This document shows positions 41,436 through 49,835 of a stretch of DNA of 64,000 bases, one piece after another; position 1 is the first letter of the stretch, and every line of letters begins with the position of its first letter. The notes under the pieces were generated by a model. It was not told the origin of the DNA and made no database searches. It saw only the letters and a program-made list of their open reading frames with translations. The stretch spans positions 1 to 64,000 of the forward strand of contig CACWYB010000007.1 of NCBI GenBank assembly GCA_902765005.1, written 5' to 3'. The position numbers and the translations under genes are program-made. The DNA comes from an uncultured Eubacteriales bacterium. Its GTDB lineage: Bacteria; Bacillota; Clostridia; Christensenellales; CAG-138.

Positions 41436-42326
41436 TCAGGAAGGAAACCATTTGGGCACCAGGGTGGCGAAGCCGTCGTAGTCGTCCATGGCCAGGCGGC
41501 AGCGGCGGACCATGCCGTCCATGTCCCGCTGGCCGAAGGGCTTGGCCCAGAGGATGGAAAAGAGGGCAGCGTGGGCCACGTACACCGCCTGGGCCCGCCA
41601 GAAGGCTTGGGGCACATGGTCCGAAAAGTAGGCGCGGATCTGTCCCACGCAGTAAGGGACGCTGATTTCCCGGGCGAAGCTCTGAAGCTTGTAGAACTCC
41701 TCGTAGGGGTCCCCCACCTCCCAGCGGTTGAAATCGATGACCCCCAGGCTGCCGTCGGGCCGGTAGATCAGGTTCCCCGGGTGAAAATCCCCGTGAAGGT
41801 AGACGGGCGCCTCCTGCCAGATGCACCCGATGTTCTCCCGCACGAACCGGATCAGGGGCTCGTCCCCGGGGATGCGCACGTCGCAGGCTTCGTATCGGCT
41901 GAGCTGGGCGAGCTTCTTCTCCCGCTTGGTGGCCGCGGGCCGATCCGCCGCCGAAAGGGGCAGGCTGTGGAGCCGGCGGAGCATCTGCCCCGCCGCCCGG
42001 CCCAGATCATACTGCTTCGCCTCCGTGAGCCGGGGCAGCACCGTTTCCAGATCCTCCCCCTCTATATAGGTGAGGAGCATATAGGCCCGGCCGCCTTCGC
42101 AGCGGCCGAAGGCAAGGGGCATGGACATGGGCACGCCGGTGGCGGAAAAGCCGCGGATCATCTCAAATTCCCGCCGCTTCTGCTCAAACTTTTCCCCGTC
42201 CGACAGCCGCAGCAGGAGCTGCGCCCCGTCCTGCGTTTCCACGCGAAACTTCCTGTCGGCGGACCAGCCCTTGTCCACCGGCGTCACCCGCCGCCAGCCT
42301 TCGCTCCCCTCTATGCCAAAGAACAT
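41436..42326 (-). CDS. Aminoglycoside phosphotransferase (APH) family kinase
   Basis: 296 residues. Kinase-like fold with the catalytic loop FLHGDFHPGNLIY (catalytic Asp) and the metal-binding VIDFNRWEVGDP. The N-lobe has LLLRLSDGEKFEQKRREFEMI. APH-family proteins phosphorylate antibiotics, choline, sugars or homoserine; this one is not close to a known resistance enzyme as far as I can see. GGAGGTG precedes the ATG. It is alone between two repeat elements. Confidence 0.85.
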   Translation of the reverse strand: MFFGIEGSEGWRRVTPVDKGWSADRKFRVETQDGAQLLLRLSDGEKFEQKRREFEMIRGFSATGVPMSMPLAFGRCEGGRAYMLLTYIEGEDLETVLPRLTEAKQYDLGRAAGQMLRRLHSLPLSAADRPAATKREKKLAQLSRYEACDVRIPGDEPLIRFVRENIGCIWQEAPVYLHGDFHPGNLIYRPDGSLGVIDFNRWEVGDPYEEFYKLQSFAREISVPYCVGQIRAYFSDHVPQAFWRAQAVYVAHAALFSILWAKPFGQRDMDGMVRRCRLAMDDYDGFATLVPKWFPS

Positions 42327-42356
42327 GCCCTCACCTCCGCCCGATTACAGCCAACG

Positions 42357-42462
42357 CTTAAGAGAAAAGAGGGCCATGATACGCCGCACAGCCCTCTTCC
42401 CAAGTTTCTCTTTTTGCGCCGCTTTTTCCTCTTTGTCTAAAGAGAAAAAGCGGCAAAGAAAA
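42357..42462 (+). repeat. Interspersed element, copy H
   Basis: Hairpin 2 at 42418-42454 (outer stem GCCGC/GCGGC), preceded by AGAAAAGAGGG...CCCTCTTCCCAAGTTTCTC. Confidence 0.75.
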
Positions 42463-42467
42463 GTGAT

Positions 42468-43844
42468 TTACATTTCCAGGTTCGCCGCGGTCCGGGGGAA
42501 CGGCCCCACGTCCCGGATGTTGGTCATGCCGGTGACGTACATGACCATGCGATCCAGGCCCAGCCCGAAGCCCGCGTGCTCCACGCCGCCGTACCGCCGC
42601 AAATCGAGATACCACTGATACTCGGTCATGTCCATGCCCAGCTTGTCGCACTTGGCCTTAAGCACGTCGTACCGCTCCTCACGCTGGCTGCCGCCCACGA
42701 TCTCGCCCACGCCGGGGACCAGCAGGTCCGCCGCCGCCACGGTCTTGCCGTCGTCGTTCTCCCGCATGTAGAAGGCCTTGATCTCCTTGGGGTAGTCGGT
42801 GACGAAGATGGGCTTATTGAACACCTTCTCGGTGAGATACCGCTCGTGCTCGGACTGCAGGTCCGTGCCCCAGCTCACCGGATACTCGAATTCCACGCCG
42901 GACTTTTGAAGGATGTCCACGGCCTCGGTGTAGCTCACCCGGCCGAAGTCATTGTCCACCACGTTGTGGAGCCGATCCAGCAGGCCCTTGTCCACGAACT
43001 TGTTGAAGAACTCCATCTCGTCGGGACAGCGCTCCAGGACCGCCCGGATGATGTACTTCACCATGGCCTCGGCCACTTCCATATCGCCCTTGAGATCGCA
43101 GAAGGCCATCTCGGGCTCGATCATCCAAAACTCCGCCGCGTGCCGGGGGGTGAAGCTGTACTCCGCCCTAAAGGTGGGGCCGAAGGTGTAGATATCCCGA
43201 AAGGCCATGGCGAAGGCCTCGCCGTAGAGCTGGCCGGTGCCGGAAAGGTGCACGGGCTTCTTGAAGAAGTCCTTGGAGTAGTCCACCTTGCCCTCCTCGG
43301 TGCGGGGCAGCTTTTCCAGGTCCAGCGTGGTCACCTGGAACATTTCGCCCCGGCCCTCGCAGTCCGCGTTGGTGAGGATGGGGGTGTGGACATAGACGAA
43401 GCCCCGCTCCTGGAAGAACTCATGGATGGCCGCGGACACCACGGACCGGACCCGGAACACCGCCTCAAAGGTGTTGGTCCGGGGGCGCAGGGTCTGCTGG
43501 GTGCGCAGATACTCCAGGGTGTGCCGCTTCTTCTGCATGGGGTAATCCGGGGGGCACTCGCCCAGAACGGTGATCTTCTCCGCCTTCACCTCAAAGGGCT
43601 GCTGTGCGCCGGGGGTCAAGATGAGCTCCCCGTCCACGGCGATGGAGCAGCCGGTGGAAAGGCCCTTCCCCAGCTCCCGCTCGTCGTTCTCGAAGACCAC
43701 CTGGATGGGCCTGAAGCAGGTGCCGTCGTTGAGCTCGATAAAGCCCATGGCCTTCCCCTGCCGCACGGTGCGGACCCAGCCGCCCACCGTGATCTTGCCC
43801 GCATAGGCTTCCGGTGCCCGCTCTATATCACGCAGTTTCAGCAT
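42468..43844 (-). CDS. asnS: Asparaginyl-tRNA synthetase
   Basis: 458 residues, class IIb synthetase. An N-terminal OB-fold anticodon-binding domain ([22 protein letters not shown]) precedes the catalytic domain. Class II motifs: [18 protein letters not shown] (motif 2 region), [10 protein letters not shown] with the ATP-binding Arg, and [15 protein letters not shown] (motif 3). The start MLKLRDI was taken because GAGGAG lies upstream. A repeat element follows the stop. Confidence 0.95.
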   Translation of the reverse strand: MLKLRDIERAPEAYAGKITVGGWVRTVRQGKAMGFIELNDGTCFRPIQVVFENDERELGKGLSTGCSIAVDGELILTPGAQQPFEVKAEKITVLGECPPDYPMQKKRHTLEYLRTQQTLRPRTNTFEAVFRVRSVVSAAIHEFFQERGFVYVHTPILTNADCEGRGEMFQVTTLDLEKLPRTEEGKVDYSKDFFKKPVHLSGTGQLYGEAFAMAFRDIYTFGPTFRAEYSFTPRHAAEFWMIEPEMAFCDLKGDMEVAEAMVKYIIRAVLERCPDEMEFFNKFVDKGLLDRLHNVVDNDFGRVSYTEAVDILQKSGVEFEYPVSWGTDLQSEHERYLTEKVFNKPIFVTDYPKEIKAFYMRENDDGKTVAAADLLVPGVGEIVGGSQREERYDVLKAKCDKLGMDMTEYQWYLDLRRYGGVEHAGFGLGLDRMVMYVTGMTNIRDVGPFPRTAANLEM

Positions 43845-43967
43845 ACGTTTCTCCTCGCGTTTCACAAAATGTTCTTATTAGTATACCACGAATTTTTCAG
43901 TGTGCAATGGTAAAATCTCGATAAAGATGGTATACTGGGATCATAGAGAGGGAAGGAGGCTACCGCC

Positions 43968-44672
43968 ATGCGCATCTTAGGCGTCTACGTCCGCTACGAA
44001 ACCGTCATGCTGGCCCTCATCGTGGTCTTCATCCTGAGCATGATCGCCCAGGGGAAGGTCCGCCGGGTCTTCAACCGATACAACGCCATCCCCGGTTCCC
44101 GGAACATCCCCGCCAGCCAGGCCGCCCGGGAGATGCTGCTGGACAACGGCAGCGACGTGAGCGTCCATGCCGTCCAGGGCACCCTCACCGACCACTACGA
44201 CCCGCGAAACGGCACCGTGGGCCTGTCCACGGATGTGTATGATTCCACCTCGGTGGCGGCCCTGGCCATCGCCGCCCACGAGATCGGCCATGTGCTCCAG
44301 TACCAGGAGAACTACGCCCCCATCCGCTGGCGCACGGTCATCCTGCCCACGGCCAACCTGGGCGCCACCATCGGGCCCTACATGATCCTCATCGGCCTGT
44401 TCATGAACCTGTACCCCCTGGCGGTCATCGGCCTGGTGCTCTACGGGGCCATGTTCCTCTTCCAGCTGGTCACCCTCCCCGTGGAGCTGAACGCCAGCGC
44501 CCGGGGCATGGAGCTTTTGGATAGGGGCGGATACATCGACTACGCCAACCGCACCGACGCCCAAAAGGTGCTCAGCGCCGCCGCCTGGACCTATGTGCTG
44601 GCCGCGCTGGGGAGCCTGCTCTCCTTCCTCCGGTTCTTCATGCTGGTGAACGGCAACCGCCGGCGGAATTGA
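43968..44672 (+). CDS. YugP-like zinc metallopeptidase
   Basis: 234 residues. N-terminal membrane helix (about 10-28), zinc motif AIAAHEIGHVLQYQ (HExxH, about 104-117), then two or three membrane helices (about 130-185). A downstream ELNASARGMELL supplies the third ligand region, and a final helix follows. This is the M48-related neutral zinc peptidase family of which YugP is the type; the substrate is unknown. GGAAGGAGG precedes the ATG. Convergent with the yitT gene through a shared terminator. Confidence 0.9.
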   Translation: MRILGVYVRYETVMLALIVVFILSMIAQGKVRRVFNRYNAIPGSRNIPASQAAREMLLDNGSDVSVHAVQGTLTDHYDPRNGTVGLSTDVYDSTSVAALAIAAHEIGHVLQYQENYAPIRWRTVILPTANLGATIGPYMILIGLFMNLYPLAVIGLVLYGAMFLFQLVTLPVELNASARGMELLDRGGYIDYANRTDAQKVLSAAAWTYVLAALGSLLSFLRFFMLVNGNRRRN

Positions 44673-44696
44673 TGTTTGTGCTCTTCATTAGAAAAG

Positions 44697-44726
44697 AAAA
44701 AACAGCTCCCAAAGGAGCTGTTTTAT
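44697..44726. terminator. Bidirectional terminator between yugP-like and yitT genes
   Basis: AAAACAGCTCC / GGAGCTGTTTT with a 4-nt loop; T-rich sequence on both strands. Confidence 0.85.
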
Positions 44727-44776
44727 TATGTGCAGAACGAAGGGGGGACCCGATCCAATTTTCACCAGACTGTATG

Positions 44777-45700
44777 TCAGTTGTTGGCGGTGAAGCCCCG
44801 GCCCACGACCTCCTTGGTGTCGATAACGGAGATGATGGCCTGGGGGTCGTGCTGCAGCACGATCCGCCGGATGGTTGCCACCTCCACGGTCTTGGCGATG
44901 ATGTAGATGATCCGATGCTCCGCGTTGGTGTAGGCGCCCCGGGCGGGGATGTAGGTGATGCCCCGGTGGACGGTTTCCATGACCTCGTGAGCGAAGGTAT
45001 CCCACTTGTCGGAGATGATGAACAGGGTCTTGTTCCGGTTCAGGCCCATGAGTACGTTGTTAAAGCTCACGGAGCAGACGAACAGGGCGATGATGGACAG
45101 AGCCGCCACCTCCATGCCCTTGAAGTAGGCCAGGGCGGCCACGATGATCATGTTGAAGCTCATGGAAATGGTGCCCATGGGGAAGGATACCCGCCGGCTC
45201 AGCACCAGGGAAACGATGTCGAAACCGCCGGTGGAGGCGCCGTTGCGGATGACGATGGCCCCGAAAAGGCCGTTGAGGACCGCGCCGAAGATCACGCTGA
45301 TCAGCGGCATGACCGGGTTGGTCATGTCGAAGATCTCCGGCCGGGGCAGGTTCTCCAGCACGGCGAAGATCAGCGAAAAGTAGATGGTGGAGACCGCGGT
45401 GTAGATGGCGAACTTCAGATGCAGCTCCCGATACGCCAGATACAGCAGCGGCGCGTTGAGCAGCACCATGGGGATCCAGCTCTGGATGTTGCCGCCGGTG
45501 GCGTAGTTCAGCAGCATGGCGATACCGGTGACGCCGCCGGAGACGATGCCCGCCGGTCGGTAGAACCAGAGGATGGACAGGGCCTGAAGGGTCACCGCCA
45601 GCAACGCCAGAACGATGTGCCGGGCTTCCCGGCGCACAAACAGCTTTTTCTTTGCCTGGCCCAGCTTGACCGGCTTCTTTTTCTTTTTGAATATGCTCAT
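44777..45700 (-). CDS. YitT family membrane protein (DUF161/DUF2179)
   Basis: 307 residues. Basic start (KKKKKPVKLGQAKKK), five to six membrane helices (GIVSGGVTGIAMLLNY, NGASTGGFDIVSLVLS) and a soluble C-terminal DUF2179 domain (about 225-307) with GITYIPARGAYTN and QHDPQAIISVIDTKEV. Transport role is suspected, not shown. No Shine-Dalgarno: TATACT lies 6 nt before the ATG with TTGACT 16 bp further upstream, giving a leaderless mRNA prediction. Confidence 0.88.
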   Translation of the reverse strand: MSIFKKKKKPVKLGQAKKKLFVRREARHIVLALLAVTLQALSILWFYRPAGIVSGGVTGIAMLLNYATGGNIQSWIPMVLLNAPLLYLAYRELHLKFAIYTAVSTIYFSLIFAVLENLPRPEIFDMTNPVMPLISVIFGAVLNGLFGAIVIRNGASTGGFDIVSLVLSRRVSFPMGTISMSFNMIIVAALAYFKGMEVAALSIIALFVCSVSFNNVLMGLNRNKTLFIISDKWDTFAHEVMETVHRGITYIPARGAYTNAEHRIIYIIAKTVEVATIRRIVLQHDPQAIISVIDTKEVVGRGFTANN

Positions 45701-45706
45701 GGGAGC

Positions 45707-45734
45707 AGTATACAGAATTTGGCCAAAAAGTCAA
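45707..45734 (-). promoter_or_regulatory. yitT promoter (leaderless candidate)
   Basis: Minus strand TTGACT (45729-45734), 16-bp spacer, TATACT (45707-45712), then 6 nt to the ATG. It overlaps the divergent alaX promoter region. Confidence 0.65.
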
Positions 45735-45790
45735 CTTTCTTTATGGTTCCTGTTGTGCTATACTGAAAAAAATCCTTTTGGGAGGCCTTC

Positions 45791-46993
45791 ATGACCGAAA
45801 GACTGTATCTGGTGGACAGCCACCTGTTTGAGAACGAATGCACCGTGCTCTCCTGCGCCCCTGCCGATGGGGGCTTCGACGTGACCGTGGACAGGACCGT
45901 CTTCTTCCCCAACAAGGGCGGCCAGCCCTGCGACACGGGCACCCTGGGGCCTGTCCGGGTGACGGACGTGCGGGAGGCGGGGGACGAGCTGATCCTCCGG
46001 ACCGATTCTCCCCTGCCTGTGGGGGAGCGGGTCACCGGCCAAGTCGATGCAGCCCGCCGGCTGGACATCATGGCCCAGCACACGGGGGAGCACCTGTTGA
46101 GCTGGTGCGCCTACACGCTCTTCGGCGGGGTGAACGTGGGCTTTCACTGCGCCCTGACCTACGCCACGCTGGATTTGGACACGCCCCTGACCCCCGAGCA
46201 GGTGAAGCAGATGGAGGACATGGCCAACGACTATGCCCGCCGGGATCTGCCCGTCACCGCCGTTATCTACGACAGCGAGGCGGCCTTGGAGGGCGTGCCC
46301 CTTCGCAAGCACACCGAGGGGCTCACGGCGCCCATTCGGGTGGTGACCATTCAGGACGCGGACAGCTGCACCTGCTGTGCGCCCCACGTGCACCGCACCG
46401 GGGAGATCGGCGCCATCAAAATCACCGCCGCCGCGGCCTACAAGGGGGGCATGCGGCTCACATTCCTGTGCGGCGGCCGGGCGCTGGCCTATTTTCAGGC
46501 CCTGCAGACCACCGTGGACGCCATCGCCCGTCGGTTCTCCACCGCCGGGGAGGAGGTCCTTTCCGCTGTGGAGAAGCAGGAAAGCGAGCTGAAGGAAGTG
46601 AAGAAGGAGAAGGCCGCCCTGACGGCCCGGCTGGAGGAATACCTCACCGCCGAGCTTCAGGCCCAAGCGGAGGATGTGAAGGGGAAAAAGCTGCTGGTGA
46701 AGCTCGTCGACGCGGACCCCAAGCGGCTGCGGCCACTGGCCCTCGCCACCCTGCCGGACAAGGGGCTCACCCTGCTGCTGACGGAGAGGAACGGGCAGCT
46801 CACCTATGTGCTCTGCGCCAAGGGCCTGAAGCTGGATATGGGAGAGCTGATTCCCGCCGTGAATCTGGCCCTGGGCGGCAAGGGCGGCGGCCGGGGCACC
46901 CTGGCCCAAGGCAGCGCCCCCACCCCCGCCGGGCTCGGGGAGACGGTGGCGCAGCTGAAAGCATATCTGACGCAACGGGTAAGGAACGATTGA
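45791..46993 (+). CDS. Alanyl-tRNA editing protein (AlaX-L type, with DHHA1 domain)
   Basis: 400 residues. Free-standing editing enzyme that hydrolyses Ser-tRNA(Ala). The zinc site is HTGEH (MAQHTGEHLL) plus CAPHVH (CTCCAPHVHRTGEIG). The N-terminal part resembles the AlaRS beta-barrel (FFPNKGGQPCDTG). A coiled coil (about 250-290) and a C-terminal DHHA1 domain (about 295-395, ending GGGRGTLAQGSAP) make it the long form. GGGAGG precedes the ATG. The next repeat begins exactly at its stop codon. Confidence 0.93.
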   Translation: MTERLYLVDSHLFENECTVLSCAPADGGFDVTVDRTVFFPNKGGQPCDTGTLGPVRVTDVREAGDELILRTDSPLPVGERVTGQVDAARRLDIMAQHTGEHLLSWCAYTLFGGVNVGFHCALTYATLDLDTPLTPEQVKQMEDMANDYARRDLPVTAVIYDSEAALEGVPLRKHTEGLTAPIRVVTIQDADSCTCCAPHVHRTGEIGAIKITAAAAYKGGMRLTFLCGGRALAYFQALQTTVDAIARRFSTAGEEVLSAVEKQESELKEVKKEKAALTARLEEYLTAELQAQAEDVKGKKLLVKLVDADPKRLRPLALATLPDKGLTLLLTERNGQLTYVLCAKGLKLDMGELIPAVNLALGGKGGGRGTLAQGSAPTPAGLGETVAQLKAYLTQRVRND

Positions 46994-47145
46994 AAGCCAG
47001 CAGCTTTTCTTGAAAGAAAAACTGCCCAAAAGAACTTTAGGAACACTAAAATGCTCAGGAATTCTAATTTGTTGGATTTCCTGAGCTTCTCTTTTTTGCG
47101 CCGCTTTTTTCTCTTCACCGAAGAGAAAAAAGCGGCAGAAGAAAG
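46990..47145 (+). repeat. Interspersed two-hairpin element, copy I (best full-length copy)
   Basis: TTGAAAGCC; hairpin 1 at 47000-47025 (GCAG...TTTTCTTGAAAGAAAA...CTGC); AAAGAACTTTAGGAA; the pair GCTCAGGAA / TTCCTGAGC; hairpin 2 at 47100-47136 (outer stem GCCGC/GCGGC). The TGA of alaX is part of its first bases. Confidence 0.9.
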
Positions 47146-47808
47146 CTAAAAAGACCCCTCCAAATACGCCATCACGCCCCGGGCGATGGCCGCCGCCAGG
47201 GTCTGCTGATACCCTTCCTCCTGCAGCAGCCGTTCCTCCTCCGGGTTGCTCAAGAACCCGCACTCCACCAGCACCGCCGGGCAAGCGGGCACCCGGGTCA
47301 CGAAATTGTTCCCCGGGTTCGGCAGCCGAGGCGCCATCTCCAGCGCCTCCGTCAGGCTGTCGATGACGCACCCGGCCAGGGCCTGCCCCGCCTCCGCCCC
47401 GGCCTGATAATAGGCCATGGGCCCCTTCACCTTCCGGTCCGGGAACTTGTTCATATGGATGGACACCGCCGCGTCCGCCCCCTCGGTTTGCAGCAGCTCC
47501 CCCCGCCGGGCCATGTCCTCCCGCTTGGTGTCCCCCAAAGCCTCCTCGCCGGTCCGGGTCATGAGCACCCGCGCCCCGGCAGCCTCCAGCTCCTGCTGCA
47601 CCAGCAGCGCCACCTGCAGATTCAGCTCCGCCTCCCGCACCCCGGTCTCACTGCCCGAGGCGCCCCCGTCGAAGCCCCCGTGCCCCGCGTCCAGCAGGAT
47701 ATACACCCGCTCCGGCGTGGGCAGCGGCGCCCTCTCCCCCTGGGCCTTTGGGGCCCGCGCGCACCCGGTCAGCAGCAACAGCAACAACAAAAAAAGCCCG
47801 TTTCTCAC
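47146..47808 (-). CDS. N-acetylmuramoyl-L-alanine amidase, CwlD-like lipoprotein
   Basis: 220 residues. Lipoprotein signal (LLLLLLTGCARA). Amidase_3 domain with zinc ligands in LLDAGHGGFDGGA (His), REAELNL (Glu) and VSIHMN (His), and the catalytic Glu in VLVECGFLSNPEE. The segment order resembles CwlD, which helps make spore-cortex muramic delta-lactam, though a general wall amidase is possible. Start is GTG with TAGAAT 6 nt before it and no Shine-Dalgarno. It lies 26 bp after the metallophosphoesterase stop. Confidence 0.87.
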   Translation of the reverse strand: MRNGLFLLLLLLLTGCARAPKAQGERAPLPTPERVYILLDAGHGGFDGGASGSETGVREAELNLQVALLVQQELEAAGARVLMTRTGEEALGDTKREDMARRGELLQTEGADAAVSIHMNKFPDRKVKGPMAYYQAGAEAGQALAGCVIDSLTEALEMAPRLPNPGNNFVTRVPACPAVLVECGFLSNPEEERLLQEEGYQQTLAAAIARGVMAYLEGSF

Positions 47809-47814
47809 AGGCTC

Positions 47815-47820
47815 ATTCTA
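47815..47820 (-). promoter_or_regulatory. -10 box of the cwlD-like gene (leaderless candidate)
   Basis: TAGAAT on the minus strand, 6 nt before the GTG start; no convincing -35. Translation by re-initiation from the upstream gene is an alternative. Confidence 0.4.
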
Positions 47821-47834
47821 TTCCGATTCCTAAA

Positions 47835-48533
47835 TTATAATTCCGCGATGCACTTGGGCACGAACCGCAGATGGTCCGCGGACACCAGGTGGTACGCCGT
47901 CCCCTCGTACGCCCCCTCGAAGCCCCCCAGGCAGGACCGGCCATGCAGGTGCCCGTAGACACAGGCGTCCACCCCCTGTCCCGCCAGGCCCTTGGCAAAG
48001 TCCGTGGGCTCGGCTTTCTCGTTGAAGGGCGGATAGTGAAACATGAAGATCCGCAGCCGCCCGGTGCCCATGGCGCCCAGGGACAGGCTCATGCGCAGCT
48101 TCTCCCGCTCGAAGATCTTTCGATCCTTGCTCTCGGAGAAATCCGGGCTCAGGGGCGTGTTCCAGCCCCGGGTGCCGCCGATGACGACGTCGTTCCAAAC
48201 CAGGGCGTTGTTCTGCACCGCCCGCAGGGACCCGGGCAGCAGGCTCTGTACCTTGCTGTAGCCCGTCCACCAATAGTCGTGGTTCCCCCGCAGCAGGATC
48301 TTCGTCCCCTTGAGCTGGTGGATAAACTGCAGGTCCGCCGCCGCTTCCTCCGGCCGCAGACCCCAGCTGATGTCCCCGGGGATCAGCACCAGGTCCTCCT
48401 CCGCCACCGTGTCCTGCCAGCCCTCCCTGAGCCGCTCGATGTGGTTCGCCCACCCTGAGCCGAACACGTCCATGGACTTGTTCTCCACGGACAGGGAAAG
48501 ATGCAGATCAGCGATGGCAAAGATGCGGGGCAT
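47835..48533 (-). CDS. Calcineurin-like metallophosphoesterase
   Basis: 232 residues. Metal-binding motifs in order: IADLHLS (DxH), LIPGDISWG (GD), LLRGNHDYWW (GNHD), FMFHYPPF (H) and YGHLHGRS (GHxH). A cytosolic phosphodiesterase or phosphatase of the YaeI/UDP-diacylglucosamine-like group; the substrate cannot be read from sequence. AGGAG precedes the ATG. It forms a short operon with the zinc-ribbon gene upstream and the amidase gene downstream. Confidence 0.92.
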   Translation of the reverse strand: MPRIFAIADLHLSLSVENKSMDVFGSGWANHIERLREGWQDTVAEEDLVLIPGDISWGLRPEEAAADLQFIHQLKGTKILLRGNHDYWWTGYSKVQSLLPGSLRAVQNNALVWNDVVIGGTRGWNTPLSPDFSESKDRKIFEREKLRMSLSLGAMGTGRLRIFMFHYPPFNEKAEPTDFAKGLAGQGVDACVYGHLHGRSCLGGFEGAYEGTAYHLVSADHLRFVPKCIAEL

Positions 48534-48541
48534 GCCGACTC

Positions 48542-48847
48542 CTATTCTTCTTCGTCCTCTTCCTCGTCGTCCACGTCCTCTTCGATGGGCATATCCGCCT
48601 CATCGGCCCGAAGCTTGTCGGCCATGAGCTCCAGCTCCGCCTCCCGCTTCTGCTCCCGCAGACAATCCTCGCACAGGTCGTGGCCCTTCACCGCCGGCGC
48701 TTCGCCGCAGTTGGAGCACATGACCACCTCTTCCTCCTCCGGCTCCGCCGCCTTGCGCCGCTTCATGGCCGAAGCGCACACATGGCAGATGGTCTCGCCG
48801 GGGCGTAAATAATTCAGTTCACATTTGGGGCACTTGCGTAATGCCAT
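48542..48847 (-). CDS. Zinc-ribbon protein with acidic tail
   Basis: 101 residues. Two zinc ribbons: CPKCELNY...CHVC (residues 6-24) and CSNCGEAP...CEDC (44-62). A charged helix follows (REQKREAELELMADKL) and the protein ends in an almost purely Glu/Asp tail (about 86-101). Such small proteins may bind nucleic acid or a partner; no role is known. GGGAGAT precedes the ATG, and it is 8 bp upstream of the phosphoesterase gene. Confidence 0.75.
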   Translation of the reverse strand: MALRKCPKCELNYLRPGETICHVCASAMKRRKAAEPEEEEVVMCSNCGEAPAVKGHDLCEDCLREQKREAELELMADKLRADEADMPIEEDVDDEEEDEEE

Positions 48848-48896
48848 GGTTCTATCTCCCTTGGGGGTTGTTCTCGCCCCATAGTATGCGTTCTTG

Positions 48897-49532
48897 TCAT
48901 GTTTCTGTCAAGGGCTCCGCCGGATTTTCTTCCGGCCCTTTTTCCTTTTCCGAAACGATGCTCCCGATGCGCTGGAGCAGGGCTTCCTTCCCCTCCCCGG
49001 TTTCCGCGGAGAAGGGCAGGCCCCAGGGCGGCGCCCCGGCCAGCTTGGCGTTCTGATTGGCGGCCTGCTGGCGCTTTGACTTGGCCACCTTGTCCGCCTT
49101 GGTGGCCACCACGGTGTAGGGGATGCCGTAGTAGAGCAGGAACTGGAGCATCTGCCGATCTTCCCCCGTGGGCTCGTGGCGGATGTCCAGCAGCAGCAGC
49201 AGATGGTCCACCCGGCCGGAGGTCAGATACTGCTCCATGAGCTTGCCCCAGCTCTCCTGCTCCCCCTTGCTCCGCTGGGCGAAGCCGTACCCCGGCAGGT
49301 CCACCAGATAGAAGCTGTCGTTGATAAGGTAATAGTTCACCAGCCGGGTCTTTCCCGGGGCGGCGCTGATCCGGGCCAGCTTGCTGTTGCCGCACAGGCA
49401 GTTGATGAGGCTGGATTTTCCCACGTTGCTCCGGCCCACCAGGGCGATCTCCGCGGGCCGCTTTTCGGGATAGCCCCCCTGCAGACCAACGCTGGTGAGG
49501 AAGGCCGCCTTCTTGATGCGAAAGGATTCCAT
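48897..49532 (-). CDS. ysxC: Ribosome-biogenesis GTPase YsxC/EngB
   Basis: 211 residues. TRAFAC GTPase needed for 50S ribosome assembly. G1 GRSNVGKSS, G3 DLPGYG, G4 TKADK and SAETGEG (G5) are all present; AAPGKTR is the switch region. The start MESFRIKK has AAAGGAG; the longer upstream frame reads through a repeat and is rejected. The Pro/Glu-rich C-terminal tail (EKEKGPEENPAEPL) is an extension. Confidence 0.95.
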   Translation of the reverse strand: MESFRIKKAAFLTSVGLQGGYPEKRPAEIALVGRSNVGKSSLINCLCGNSKLARISAAPGKTRLVNYYLINDSFYLVDLPGYGFAQRSKGEQESWGKLMEQYLTSGRVDHLLLLLDIRHEPTGEDRQMLQFLLYYGIPYTVVATKADKVAKSKRQQAANQNAKLAGAPPWGLPFSAETGEGKEALLQRIGSIVSEKEKGPEENPAEPLTET

Positions 49533-49589
49533 AGGTTTCTCCTTTTGGTTATGGTGTGAGTATATCGGGAATGGGAAAAGATTGCAACT

Positions 49590-49725
49590 TTCTTTTTGTT
49601 CCTTTTTCTCTTCCGTGAAGAGGAAAAAGGAACCGAAAAAGAGAAGCTTAGGAAGATGGTGTTGATCTGTTCCTTCAGAAGATAAGCATAGATAAAGTCC
49701 TTTTCCTTTCAAAAAAGAACGATTG
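49590..49725 (+). repeat. Interspersed element, copy J
   Basis: Hairpin 2 at 49598-49633 (outer stem GTTCC/GGAAC), GAAAAAGAGAAGCTTAGGAAG, and a worn hairpin 1 near 49695-49715 (AAAGTCCTTTTCCTTTC). Lies between divergent ysxC and the mreB homologue. Confidence 0.8.
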
Positions 49726-49835
49726 CTTCCCATTCTCCCTTATTTAACACTTTGTTTCATTGTCACCCTTGGCCGGGGATGGTATGATTTTATCATCGAA
49801 AACTGGGTTTTTGTGCCCTGAAAGGATCAAACAGT

